From Neopestalotiopsis rosae (taxonomy: Eukaryota > Ascomycota > Sordariomycetes > Amphisphaeriales > Sporocadaceae), in the NCBI GenBank assembly GCA_023078685.1, contig JALGAS010000010.1, positions 806,001 to 870,000 of the forward strand: 64,000 nucleotides of DNA, given 5' to 3'. Position numbers and translations under genes: made by a program. Positions 36,033 to 48,004 of the stretch are shown here, one piece after another (positions within the stretch are counted from its first letter, which is position 1; every line of letters starts with the position of its first letter). The notes under the pieces were generated by a model. The model was not told the origin of the DNA. It saw only the letters and a program-made list of their open reading frames with translations, and ran no database searches.

Positions 36033-36576
36033 TAGATGCGTCAGAAGATGGGTCACCCAGAATATGCCCCTGTGGGTGCATGAGTCCCAGTTCATGTTCG
36101 TCGCCCAGTGATTGATAGCATGCTCTTACAGTGGCACTTGTCATGCTGCAACACAAATTTAATTTAATGGAGAAAGTTGACTTCATTGCGTTCATCCCGT
36201 AATATAAAGTTTTAAGAACTAACATGTACATGTTTTACGTTCGGGAGGAAAGCCAATTGGAATAAGCTCGCAAACCGATCATACAAATCACAGTGGACAC
36301 TTTTCATAAAGATGGCATATTCATAATAAATTGATCGATTGGACATTACTTTTATGCAAATGCACCTAAACTACGTCATGCTAGCGTTCCTAGCTCTAAA
36401 GTGTGGGGCGCATGACTGTTTCGAACCGCGTGCCTGGATAGTGTGGTTACAAAGGGAGCTCTCTTCTCAGTAGGAGGGCTCGTGATCAATTGTGAAGAAC
36501 AAAGGCAACCTTTGCTCCCCTTGAGCACACAGCCGGTGAGACTTGTTCTCTCACAACCACAAAGCAAACCATCGCA
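36033..36576. other. Intergenic region
   Basis: About 0.5 kb between the transporter stop and the first possible exon of the alkaline phosphatase. AT-rich on the left, no gene seen. Confidence 0.55.
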
Positions 36577-38572
36577 ATGGTACGTACGATATGATGGACT
36601 GAGGGCTTCACATTGCCTCAAACCTCTCTTAGACGAGTCGCGCGCAACCAAGCTCGGAGTTTGGGAGCTCGCGTCTTTCCCACTCTCTCCAAATAACCGT
36701 CCCTCGTAAGCATCTGAGTTTGGGCGCCGAGCTGATAGTTGTGATGGACAGCCTTCCCAAACAACGCCCTTGTTGGCCGACGACCGTCGTCGTGAGCGGC
36801 GCCGGTCCTCTTTGGCTTCGGACGATTCCGAGGACGAAGGTCTACGAGGCGACGCTCCTTCGACACACCACAGCCGATCATGGCACTTGCGACTCCGCGA
36901 AACCCTCATCTTCATCTGGGCTCTGCTCGCCACCGCCGGCGTCTTGATACTGGCTATCTGGATGTCGCACAAGTCCCAGACCAATGTCGAAAAACCCAGC
37001 GGCAAGCGCAACCTTGTTTTCATGGTCTCAGACGGCTTGGGACCCGCCTCGCTCTCTCTTACACGATCGTTCCGACAGCACGTCGAGGGTCTGGAATTTG
37101 GCGACACTCTGACGCTCGACAAGCACTTCTGGGGCAGCAGCCGAACACGGAGTGCTTCGTCCTTGATTACGGATTCCGCGGCCGGCGCCACGGCATTCAG
37201 CTGTGCGCAAAAGAGCTACAATGGCGCCATCTCCATGTTGCCTGACCATACCCCATGTGGCACCGTGCTCGAGGCCGCCAAGCGGGCCGGTTTCATGACC
37301 GGCCTGGTTGTGACCACGGATATCACAGACGCCACGCCCGCCTGCTTCGCCAGCCACGTCGATGTCCGCGAGCAGAATGACGACATTGCGCTCCAGGAAG
37401 TCGGCGAGGGTCCCCTCGGCCGAGTAGTTGATCTCATGTTCGGAGGAGGAAGATGCCATTTCCTGCCCAACGGTACCCAAGGCAGCTGCAGAGCCGATGA
37501 CATTGACGTCGTGTCTATTGCCAAAGAGAAACACGGCTTTACATATGTGGACGACCGTGCCGGCTTTGATGACTTTTGGGAGGGTAAAAAGGAGGTTCCG
37601 TTGCCTATGCTAGGTCTTTTTGCTCCTACCGACATTCCCTTTGAAGTTGATCGCCGCAACATGAATGATGTCTACCCTAGTCTCAGCGAGATGGCCAAGA
37701 CCGCCATCAAAGCATTGGAAAAGGCTACAGCCAACAGCGACAAGGGCTTCTTCCTAATGATTGAAGGCAGCCGCATCGATCATGCCGGCCACATCAATGA
37801 CCCAGCGGCACAGGTGCGAGAAGTCTTGGAATACGACAAGGCATTCAAGTTTGTTTCCGACTATCTCGCCAACAGCAAGACCCCCGGTGTGCTCGTGGCA
37901 ACAAGTGATCACGAGACTGGTGGTCTGTCGGTTGCAAGACGTATGTTTCTCTTCTCTCATACTCTGACTATATCGAATTTTCATGCTGATAATGGTTTTG
38001 CAGAAAATACTGTCGACTACCCCGAGTACCTGTGGTACCCTGCTGTTCTCGCCAATGCGTCGTACTCGTCTCTGTACCTGGCTCATGAGGTACACCAGTA
38101 CCTGGCCGCAAACAAGAATGAGACCGCCAAGGACCTTATTGCGTATATCAACGACAAGATCGTCGTCCCTGGACTCGGCATTCTCGATGCCACTAAGGAG
38201 GAGCTCACTCCTATTGTTGAACACCCACTTCTCGCACAGCAAGTTCTTGCCAACATGGTCAGCAGACGTGCCCAGATCGGTTGGAGCTCTCATGGTCACT
38301 CGGCTGTAGATGTCAATATCTACAGCTCTGGCGGTCCAGGAACTGACGCCATCCGCGGAAACGTTGAGAACACCGACGTAGGAAAGTTTCTCAGAGATTA
38401 CCTCAACGTAGATGTCAGCGAGATTACCGAAGAACTACAAGAGAAGATGAATAGAAAGCCCAAGTCCGCAGCTGCTGCCGTTGCAGATGCGGAGGAGGCA
38501 GAGCAGGACCACTGGGCTGTCCATGAGGATACTGTGAGACAGCTTGAAGAAGATGGTGTTGAGGAATTTTAA
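36577..38572 (+). CDS. PHO8: Vacuolar-type alkaline phosphatase
   Basis: Main exons 36719-37940 and 38004-38572, with intron 37941-38003 (63 bases, in frame, no stop). No ATG opens the first main exon before the conserved part. The best fit is a start-codon-only exon, ATG at 36577-36579 followed by GTACGT, accepted at 36718, giving 597 residues. The N-terminus is cytosolic and basic with a TTPLLADD dileucine-like signal. A single membrane anchor (LIFIWALLATAGVLILAIWM) makes it type II, as in yeast Pho8. The catalytic Ser lies near residue 154 in ITDSAAGATAF, the alkaline phosphatase signature. Metal-site blocks include MVSDGLGPAS, EGSRIDHAGH, ATSDHETGGL and SSHGHSAVDV. It hydrolyses phosphomonoesters in the vacuole lumen and needs zinc and magnesium. 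Function is sure, the first exon less so. Confidence 0.92.
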
Positions 38573-39440
38573 GTACTTCTTGTCAAGTCGCTTTTGCTTT
38601 TTCCATACTGCATTGCATTTCCTGGGCTATCTCATCGGGTTACATGGAAACGAGGAACGGGACAGGCACGGATAGGACCATACTTATTTGATTGTTATAC
38701 ATTGTACTTGGAGAGATCACGTTTTTATATTTCTTTGAGTATGTAGAACAAGATACCCAATGCGGATGTTCTTACAAATCGTTTTCAGAAGTACAGGGTA
38801 GCAAACTGGCAAGCGAATTGAGTATGATGGAACTTTCCCCATGTTTCATGGTAGCTCTAGCCGCAGTTTGCATCGTGACAAATTCACTTATGCTCCTCAA
38901 AACTGCCTCGTGCTCTTACAAACAAAACAAGCACTCAGCGGTCCAGATATCGTGCATGAAACAGTCTAGATGCGGCGGCGAATGAAAACATCATGCCGGG
39001 TCTCAGCGATGTCAGCAATATGGAAGAGTTCCGGGCGAGTAAAAAGAATGCTTGCTGTATTGGATATTTAGATTGCTATAAACGTTTGTTAATTGTTTCA
39101 TTGAGAGGAACAAAATCCATACCCAGAATATTTGCCTCTCAAGGTTGGATATAACCAATGCTTCATGCTGCTTGATTTTCTCCTTCCAAAATTGAGTTTT
39201 CAGATACTAGAAATGCTAAATATTCTTGTTCTGCACCCGTATCGTGCGAAGATGGTCTCAATGCTGCACATCTCATGCCTCGCTATCGGCTAGCAACTGA
39301 GTTCATCACCTTATACTGAACTCACTCTCCAGAGTATTGTCATCAGGAGACACCATTGCGAATCAAAGCAACAAACCCTCTGCGCCTAGATTTTCCTGCA
39401 ACGAACATAGGGGCACACCATCAAACCGGAGATATCGACC
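38573..39440. other. Intergenic region
   Basis: About 0.9 kb; 3' region of the phosphatase and promoter of the small downstream gene. No domain in its open frames. Confidence 0.55.
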
Positions 39441-39821
39441 ATGTGCCACTTTGTCCTGCTCCAAACCCTCTGCCACCATAAACCGCCCACCCTTCTAGCG
39501 GGTCCCTTTTGCCAGGCTCTCAAACAGCAGCTCATGGCCATTAACGACCCCAGCGCCGCCTCCTGGCACATCGACGCCTCATTTGACATGATTGTTCCGT
39601 TCCGGCTGGACCCGGCAACCTGTGAGCCCCATCTCGGGAACACGCTTACCGTCTCGACCTGGTGCGGGTGGGAGTGTTTCCTCAGCCACGAGCAGCAGCA
39701 GCAGAATGTTGTTACTGGTACGTCGGCGGGCTCTTATGCGAGTCGGTTTGGGGAGCCGGGGGCGCAGTTTGGAGTCCCTAGATCGGGGGTGGGATGGCGG
39801 AATGAAAGAGGTGTTACTTGA
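39441..39821 (+). CDS. Small hypothetical protein with Cys/His N-terminus
   Basis: Intronless frame of 126 residues with a good start context (GACC before the ATG). It begins MCHFVLLQTLCHHKPP and has further Cys residues in TCEPH and WCGWEC, so a small metal-binding or disulphide fold is possible. A Gln run (four residues) sits in the middle. The end GAQFGVPRSGVGWRNE reads like genuine protein and resembles short uncharacterised proteins of filamentous fungi. No signal peptide or membrane segment is seen. I do not know its function. It could still be a chance frame, but its composition and start context make a gene more likely. Confidence 0.55.
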   Translation: MCHFVLLQTLCHHKPPTLLAGPFCQALKQQLMAINDPSAASWHIDASFDMIVPFRLDPATCEPHLGNTLTVSTWCGWECFLSHEQQQQNVVTGTSAGSYASRFGEPGAQFGVPRSGVGWRNERGVT

Positions 39822-40629
39822 GGGATACGTCATTGGATCTGTAATAACTGGGTTCGAGCAGTCGAGAGAACACAGGTCGAGGACGACATGTTGAGTACAT
39901 TGATCTAGTACCGCTATCTAGACCACAGATTCTCATTTTATGAAGAGCCAGAGCATATGTCGATGCTAGCATGCGGGGGAAAGACTCTTTTTTTGTGTCC
40001 TTGATTCTACTCTTGATTAACGCGGCCTCTCGTTTCCTTGTGGCTGCTTGTGCATCATAAAGCTTCCAAGCCCTTAGATACTGTGGTGACATTGGTCTCG
40101 GCAAGACCCGGCTTTCATGTACTGTAAAGGGAATGTGTTGAAAATTCAAATGAATCATGAGATAAATCCTGCTTGAACAACGATCTCAGTCCGTGAACAC
40201 ATGTTATACATGCTAAGCAAGTGGTGGTATAAATGCGTACCTGTGTGTGCAGTATAGACATGGCACTTGTTAGTGTTACTCTCGGAAGGCACGCCGGCAA
40301 GTGGAGAGCGTGTCGTTCAAACTATTAGCCATTGGACGCCAGAGCCGCAGTGGGGTTAGCGCTTTGGAAGCACCGGATTAGTAGCTGGGCAGGTACCTAT
40401 TGGTGAATCTGATAGCGACCGACTGCGGCTCTAGCTTGGGGGGTTTTTGGGGGTCGGTGCTTTGCGCGCTTGTCCTCTGCATGAAGCAGGAAGCTGAACG
40501 TGAGAGAACTTACGGCTACGACGATTTTCGGAAACAGGAGCACAAAAACCTTCACCCAACACAAACACCCAATGCGGTGGTAACCTCAATCGTCCGCGTC
40601 GCACAACTTCCAGTACACGCGCCCCCAAA
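39822..40629. other. Intergenic region upstream of ARP8
   Basis: About 0.8 kb with no recognisable gene; it is expected to contain the ARP8 promoter. Confidence 0.55.
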
Positions 40630-43050
40630 ATGGTTGGCAAAGTGAGCGAGCGTGTCCTCCTGCGGGAAGGTAAGTAAATCATCATCACCGGTCCTTCTCT
40701 GTTGTTGTTCACGTCGTCGCATTCGCGTTGAGATCATCGCATCGCGGCACTTGGTCTTGCTGTTGATGTGGTCGCCTTGATGATGCTTGCGCCGCCCTCC
40801 CATCACCATATGCGCTCTCTACCCGCCCCATCCAGTATGGCTGCTTACCCTTGGTGTCGTCTAGGGCTCGAGAGGACCGACAATGGCATGAAACAGACCA
40901 ACTGGCCCGACGTCTCGGCCATCAACCAGAAGAACTACTACACCGATTATATGAAGCGCGATGATCAGGTCCTAGCATTACGACTTCAGGCCGAGGCTAA
41001 CAGAGCTCTGCTCGTCCAGAGTGCCAAGGACCGCGACAGAGCCCTTGCCCGAGGCGGTCACGGCGATGTTGCTCTGCCGCTCCCAGACGCGGAGCAGGAG
41101 GAAAGCGCGGCTGCCAACGACCCCAATGCACTGCTTGACCCTAGCAAGATCATCGTCATCCACCCTGGCAGCCAGAATCTGAGGATAGGCTACGCCAGCG
41201 ATGCCCTGCCCAGGTCCATCCCCACAACCCTCGCAACAAAGTTCCCGCAGACCGAGTCCGAGATGCACGAGGCTCTGCCGCGGCGCAAGTTCGAGGGTAA
41301 GAACCAGGACGAGATACACGGCGAGGACTGGTCCAAGAAGTACCAGAAACTGTCGGCCGACCTCAAGGTCGACATGCGTGCCAACAAGCGCAAGGTCCTA
41401 CCCAATAGCAAGGAGCTGGTAACCAACTACAACCGCCGAACAGAGCCCGAGAAGATCCCTACGCACAACGACCCCCTACAAATTGAGTGGACAGACATTG
41501 AAACTCTCCAAGACCCAAACTCCCCAGCCTCTGCCTTCATTGGCCAGGCAGCCATGCGGGTGCCGGATGACTCGAACCCCAAATTCAAGCTGTGGTGGCC
41601 GATCCAACACGGCTGGCTGAACGAGGACGAATATACCTCGGCAGAGCACCTCTTCGATGACTTTGAGACCCTGCTGGATAAGGCCATCAGAGAGGAGCTT
41701 GGGCTTACCACAAACAGTGTCTGGAAAGAGTACAGCTGTGTTTTTGTCATTCCCGATCTTTATGACAAGCGATATGTCGAGGCGGTGCTTCAGTCATGCA
41801 TGAACTGGTTTGAGTTCAAGAGGATATGCTTCATCCAAGAGAGTATAGCTGGCTCCTTTGGCGCTGGCTATACTCAGGCTTGCGTTGTTGATGTCGGCGC
41901 TCAAAAGACGTCGATTGCTTGTGTCGAAGATGGCCTCATGATTGAGGATTCGCGCATCAACATGAAGTTCGGTGGTTACGATGTCACGGAAACCTTTATC
42001 AAGATGATGCTCTACGATCAATTTCCCTACCAGGACATTAACCTCAGAAGGCGGTATGACTTTTTGCTTGCCGAAGAGCTCAAGATGAAGTATTGCACCA
42101 TGTCACAAGCCGAGATCTCGGTGCAGTTATACCAGTTTCATCTTCGCGCTCCTAATCAACCGACGCACAAGTATCAGTTCAAGACCTACGACGAGGTCAT
42201 TTTAGCCCCCATGGGATTCTACGATCCGAGCATCTTTGACAATAGCACCAAGCTCCGTGGCCGTCGGAAACTTATTGACCGTTCGTACAACCACTATGAT
42301 GTTGATGTACCTGACGACCCGCACTCAGCTGCACAACTCGCCATTCTCGCACTAGTCCAGCCGTCGGTAGCTGCTAATCACCAACCGATGAACGGCGTAA
42401 ACCCTTCGGATCCCAACCTTGCCACGCCGAGCAAGGAGAAGACGTCGTTCAACTTCCTCACCCGAAATGAAGGAACGCCCATGGGTTCTACAGCCGCCAG
42501 TCCCGCACCCGAAGGCGTTTCGACGCCTGCACCGCCGGCATTTGTCTTTGGTGCTAATGGCAAAGAGACCGCGGCGGGATCGCCGGCACCGCCAGGGCCC
42601 AACGGTCGGACTGGAACATCGCCTGCTCCCCCATCGGGTATGTTTGTAGATGCCCAGGCACGTACAGCCAGACAAATTGCTGCCGAACGCGATGCAGTCT
42701 TGCCTGTGGCACCACTGGACATTGCAATTCTGACGTCGATCCAAAACGCTGCCAGAGGCGACGAGAAGAAGCTGAGGGACTATCTGGGATCGATCATGGT
42801 AATTGGCGGTGGCTCAAAGACACCGCACTTTACGCAGACACTCGAGGAGAAACTACGCGGTAGAAGGCCCGATTTGTTCGATCGCATCTTGGTGTCCAGA
42901 AGTGCCAGAGATATGGACGAGCAAGTGGTTGTCTGGAAGGGCGCCAGCGTCTTTGCCAAGCTCGGCACCAATGACAGTTGGATCACGCCCTATGAATACG
43001 AGAGACTGGGTAGCAGAATCCTGCATCACAAGGTGATCTGGGCTTATTAA
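40630..43050 (+). CDS. ARP8: Actin-related protein Arp8 (INO80 complex)
   Basis: Exon 1 is 40630-40669 and exon 2 is 40865-43050, with a 195-base intron (GTAAGT...GTCTAG), giving 741 residues. The start MVGKVSERVLLREG joins LERTDNGMKQTNWPDVSAIN, the normal Arp8 opening. Actin-fold blocks follow: IIVIHPGSQNLRIGYASDAL, CVFVIPDLYDKRYVEAVLQ, ACVVDVGAQKTSIACVEDG, IKMMLYDQFPYQDINL and the C-terminal IMVIGGGSKTPHFTQTLEEK. A Pro/Ala/Ser-rich insertion lies around residues 530-610. Arp8 is a nuclear subunit of the INO80 chromatin remodeller, forming the module that contacts actin, Arp4 and linker DNA and helps nucleosome sliding. The call is secure. Confidence 0.95.
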
Positions 43051-46000
43051 ACGCCGTGTAGACAAAAAGAGGAAACCCACTTTTGGTTGGAGAGACATCA
43101 TGATCATCAAGGCGGCCTGTGCTGGCGTGATGAGACTAATATAATATTGATCAGGATCAAAAGTTCACGATAGGCGTTTAGGGGGCTGGAATGGTAACGA
43201 ATTCTATATGCGCACTGGGTATTCGACAGATACAATGCTCATGATAACACTAGAGTAGATCACTTGATACGAGATCAGCCTAGAAAGGGCAATGAGAAAG
43301 TCTGTTGGAATTGTGACAAACATAAGGCATTTTTAATTTTTCATACTCCAGTCTTGTTGAGGCTACTTTCTGCAGCCAAGGTATTTTGAAGAATTATGCT
43401 AGGTGGCTTAAACTCTGGCACATTGAGCATCTTTCGTAGGATCGCATAGTGCGTCAGTCTATCAGGCTTACCAAAGTTGGCGCAAATATGGTCCGAGGCA
43501 AACATTGTAGCAGGTCTATATAATAATGCTTTTCCCCCGTCTGATTTCCCACAATCTTACAATATAATGATTGTATCCCGGTGCATTATGCGGCCAAATG
43601 AGAATTATTTTAGAGACTTCAATGTAATCATAAAGAGACGACGCAAAGTCTTACTTTGAGATGATGAACGAAGGAAAGCACGAGTGTCTCTCCGAGGTGC
43701 TACTTCCTTCTCAGTACTGGAAAACCAAAGGGCAGGTGCCAATTTGACTCGATGCATTTTATGCCCAAATATCCCCTCCCGCATCCAGACCTCGGGAAAA
43801 CAGTTCCTAGACTGCTTCAAATAATCTCGTCCAGCCTCCTCTACTGTTTCACTCGACTTGCGCAAAATGACACCAAGTCGTAATCTTTGCCACCAATAGA
43901 ACAATCCAGGCTCACATCAAAAAGAGCCTCATATCTAGCCGAGCCCCCCTTCATATCTCGCCACAACGGACATCATTTCTCAAGTTTTGCTCGAGGTACA
44001 GCAAGTGATCCGTCACCTGTCAAGTGTCTTTGATCATCATGAGCTTAATCACTGCGAAGAAAATATTCCGAGTTCCAAACAATCGATTGTAGCATTGTAG
44101 ACTTGATGGACATGGAGAAAATGATTGCCAAAATTGCTCAACTTCCAGAACAAGTCGCCTGCATGCGAGCTATTGGACTGACTTGCTTCTGGATCAAGGG
44201 GAGTAGGTGCGATTCTTGTCATATATCTCATTCACTAATGATAGCCCCGTTTAGTCATGACAGACGGTGACTGCCGAGGGCGGATGTATGGGATGCTTTC
44301 CAGCAAGCGAGGATCACTGCTCCGTCTTCTTCAGCAGGAATGCCAAATTCGTTTTCTTATCAGGCACGAACACAGTATATGAGCGGCGAGGAAACAAGAG
44401 GAAAAAGAAAAGAAGACCGTTATGCATGGTTTGTGTTTCCCCAGAGGCTGCTCCCACAAATCTCACCGCATATCTTATGCAACACGAATCACCAGAAACA
44501 CCCCAAAGGCCATCACCAACATACCATTTGTACGAAATCCTACATCAAGCTGCTATGCAAAGAAAGCATGTCGCTTTATGATGCAATAAATCGGGTGAGA
44601 TATTGCACTAACCCAGCCCATCTATGCGTTGCCGATAACATCGTCAAACTGTCTGACAAGTTCTCGAAATTCATATTTCTGCACTTTCAATCTAGAGCCG
44701 CAGATTTCAACCGGTGTTATCTAAGCCAAGCCAAGCCACAAAAAGCACAGTCACGAGTTACCAAAGTTGGACACGCACATGTCGGTCACTACGTAGACGT
44801 GGAGACAAATCGCATGTCAACGCTCCATGGTCGCCGGGAGGCCGTTGGTGGGCAAGCACCATGGTTTGTCTCAAACGGAGCAATATGGACGGGTGGAGAG
44901 GTGGAGAGAGTCTCGGGCTTCTTTGCTCATCATCGGGCTGATCTTCCACCATGGAGTGCTTAACGTGTGGAATCGGTTGATCTAAAAAGAAGCAAGTCAA
45001 GGCATTTTGACATCTTCATGCTGTTCATGCCCCCGGCCTTTGCCAGGCTAGGTGCTTATGCTGACTGCAAAGACGAAGCTACCACGTCGTCGGTCATTGG
45101 AGGCGCAGTATGCACGTCAAATGTACCGTTGATCTGCATGGGGGTCACACTGCCAACTTTTACCAAGGTATTTTTGTCCATGCTATGATGGCACATGAGA
45201 GACCCTGAAGACACTCCTGACGCAACTCTAGGATGAGTTAGTGCCTGCCCAAGGTTACCACGGGTACATTATCGGCCAACTTTACGACTACTTGTTCAGA
45301 AGTTGCTATCGACCAAGACCAGACATTTTCAGTCCAAGGCTGGCATTCTCTAAACGACTCCCGGCGATGCCGAGATTATCACGGCTAAAAAATCGGCCAA
45401 GGTCAACCAACATGTTCCAGGTGGGAGGCGAGGATATGTACTGCCAGCTAATTGCAACCGCATGCCAAGCCCATGTTGGGCGAGAACATACACATCTCGA
45501 CACCCTGCACGCCAAACTGTCAAATTGGCAACCTTGCGGTGAATCGTCCGATGTTTGCCAGGGAATTGCTTCTTCAACGTCAACTCCACATTTATAGGTT
45601 GTCAGTCCCAAAGGCCCCCATAATTTTACTATGCGAAAAGTCACCACCCCGCAGCTCATGCACAAAGCTGCTTGATGGAGAAGTAGACGCGTTGAAGACA
45701 CAGACACAGAAGCAGCAGTATACTAAAGAGGTTGCCGAATGGATCCCTCCAGTCACTCCGGGCCCATTTTCATCTGAGATCCCATCGTCGTATCTGGGGT
45801 TTGAGATGATATGTTGCTGGGACGTGATTAGTCACGTCGTCTTGTGCAAGACCCGCAACTCAATGCATGTGGTCGATAAAAAATATTGCGAGGTGAGGAA
45901 TTTGAGGATGGGTCAATGCCAGAGGCTGCGAAGGCACGCCATCTCTCAAATCACCTACCATGCAGTTTTCTCGAGGGCAAATCTTTTCCCTGGGTCATAA

Positions 46001-48004
46001 CTACGGTTTGGGTCTTCAGAGCAGTTATGCTTCTACCCCTGAAATCAAAGCTGAATCCCAAATCCTTGGAACGACCGTTGCACTGGGAAGACTCCTGAAA
46101 TTCTTGCCCTGAGCTGTGGCTACCCGTCTGTAACTCTACTGTGGTTTGAATGGGTAATGTAAGTAGGCGTTGAAATGGTGGAGGGCAGCTTAGGGCTGGC
46201 TGTAGGTTCAAGTATGACGCATGTTGTGCGGCCAATGAGAAGGAGCAAAACCAGATGTAAGCCTATCAGCCTTCCTCAAGCAACCTCGAGTGCAGACCGC
46301 CTATGCCTCTTTGAGGCGGCAGACGCAAGCTCCAAAGCGAGGGAGGATAGCGACATTGGAGGAGCCACAGACTAGGGATCACATATCACAAGCAGACGAT
46401 GAGATGACATGAACGAGGGGGCAATTCGTCATGCAAGCAACATCACACTCCGTTGACCGCATGTACCTGCGCTGTCGGCTGCTTACGGCTAGTATAACGG
46501 GAAGCTCCATCTCGACAGCGGGAAGAAGAGCCGCGGGAACACATGGTTGGCATGGGTCTCCTAGGCTGTCAACGCCCCCAATTGCCAAAACAGCAAGAAA
46601 ACTGGGCTGACATAAAAACTGCTGCATGAGTTACATTGGACCAACCATGTCAAGGGAAGAGTCCCGGAGGACCCCCGGATAAAGCATCCGGCGGTTAACC
46701 TCTCCTATTGAATCCATGCCTCTGGCCTTGGACTGAGAGGGGCATGGATCTGGATGCTGACTATTATGTGACCAGTCAACCAATCTCAGACTGCAATGCG
46801 CTGGATGCGGCGACAGAGTGGGATATATGCCCAGTCAGTCGCGGCAATCAATATCTACACGTCCATTGCTGGGGGGAAAGCATGTATGGAATATGTAGGT
46901 ATTGCAGTCAGTCATCTTTTGAATTTTGATCTTCAGGTGAGTCGGGAGGACAAGATTAGAGTCCACGACCTGGTCAGCATATTGGGCAGTCTGGCCCACC
47001 AGATACTGATATCTCTCTGCCCATCTGGGGCTGGGCAAGATACTAGTCTTATGCTCCTTGACGAGTTCGGCTTGCAAGGAGCTCCAAGAGGAAATGATTC
47101 TTGTCTAGACGGGAAACGGAAAAGACAATGGTCCACTGATGAGTATTCTCTGCAGAGATATCAGAAATAAGATTGAGATATCGAGGACAGCAAGAGAATA
47201 GATATCATTGTTATAACATCCACGTTTTATCAAAGTCACGGATCTTAACTCGAGATTCATGGAACTATTATCTCCTTGCCCTTTACTTGTCCAGTGACTT
47301 GATAAATCACTTCTATAGTAATTAGGGAGTGTCCATTGAAGAGTCAGGAACGCTATCGTTATCATCTATCTTCTATATTCACGCCAAAGGACAGAGCCGG
47401 CAAAGGGAAAGAGAAAGAAGCAGAGGTCACAAGTCTGCCAGTGCCTCAATATCACCCCAGCGACCACCAGCGGCCCGTCTGGAGGGCAGAGAAAGGGCAC
47501 AGCGTCCTTCGTCCCCCACCTGGTGTTGTTCTCTAGCGCCAAACAAGACTGGCTGCAGCTTGAAGCTATCCAGAGCGGCCAGCTGGCGGCGCAAACACCA
47601 GCAAGTGTTCAGGCTCGAACCCCGCGGCTTGAGCTCCAAGCTTCATCTGATAGAGAGCTTGGACAGCCGTCCAATAGAGTGCCATCTGATCTTCAGCTTT
47701 TTTCGAAGAACTGCTCTCGCACAGATAAAAGTTCTTTCGAACCCAACCGCGGGTTCTTACTTCTACCACCCCCACTCTGCCATCACCCTTCCATTAAGTA
47801 CCCTCATTCATCGCGGTCATTCTTGGTAACGCTCTTCACATACGCTTTGCATTGCATGACACTGCTCGCCACCGCCTGGATAGCCCCTCCTGTTGCATTC
47901 CAGGTAACCTGCACTGCCAACAAACTCCTACCTCTGCGCGCGCATAGAACCGCCTTACCGCCATACCGGGAATCCACCTACAGTATAAGAATCATCTCGC
48001 AATC
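43051..48004. other. Long gene-poor region
   Basis: Nearly 5 kb with no gene I can support. The longest frames (44340-44963, 45452-46000, 47329-47829 and 47523-48122) lack start context, domains and splice partners and overlap one another. The last 0.6 kb is probably promoter and leader of the gene at 48005. No terminal repeats or transposase text seen. Confidence 0.6.

Noticed and set aside
44340..44963. Plus-strand frame of 207 codons
   Set aside because: Composition unlike a protein, no domain, overlapping frames, no splice partners.
45452..46000. Plus-strand frame of 182 codons
   Set aside because: Same reasons; no conserved feature visible.
47600..47630. Possible tRNA B-box on the minus strand (GGTTCGAGCC)
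   Set aside because: Flanking bases do not pair into a T-stem and no matching A-box or acceptor stem is seen.
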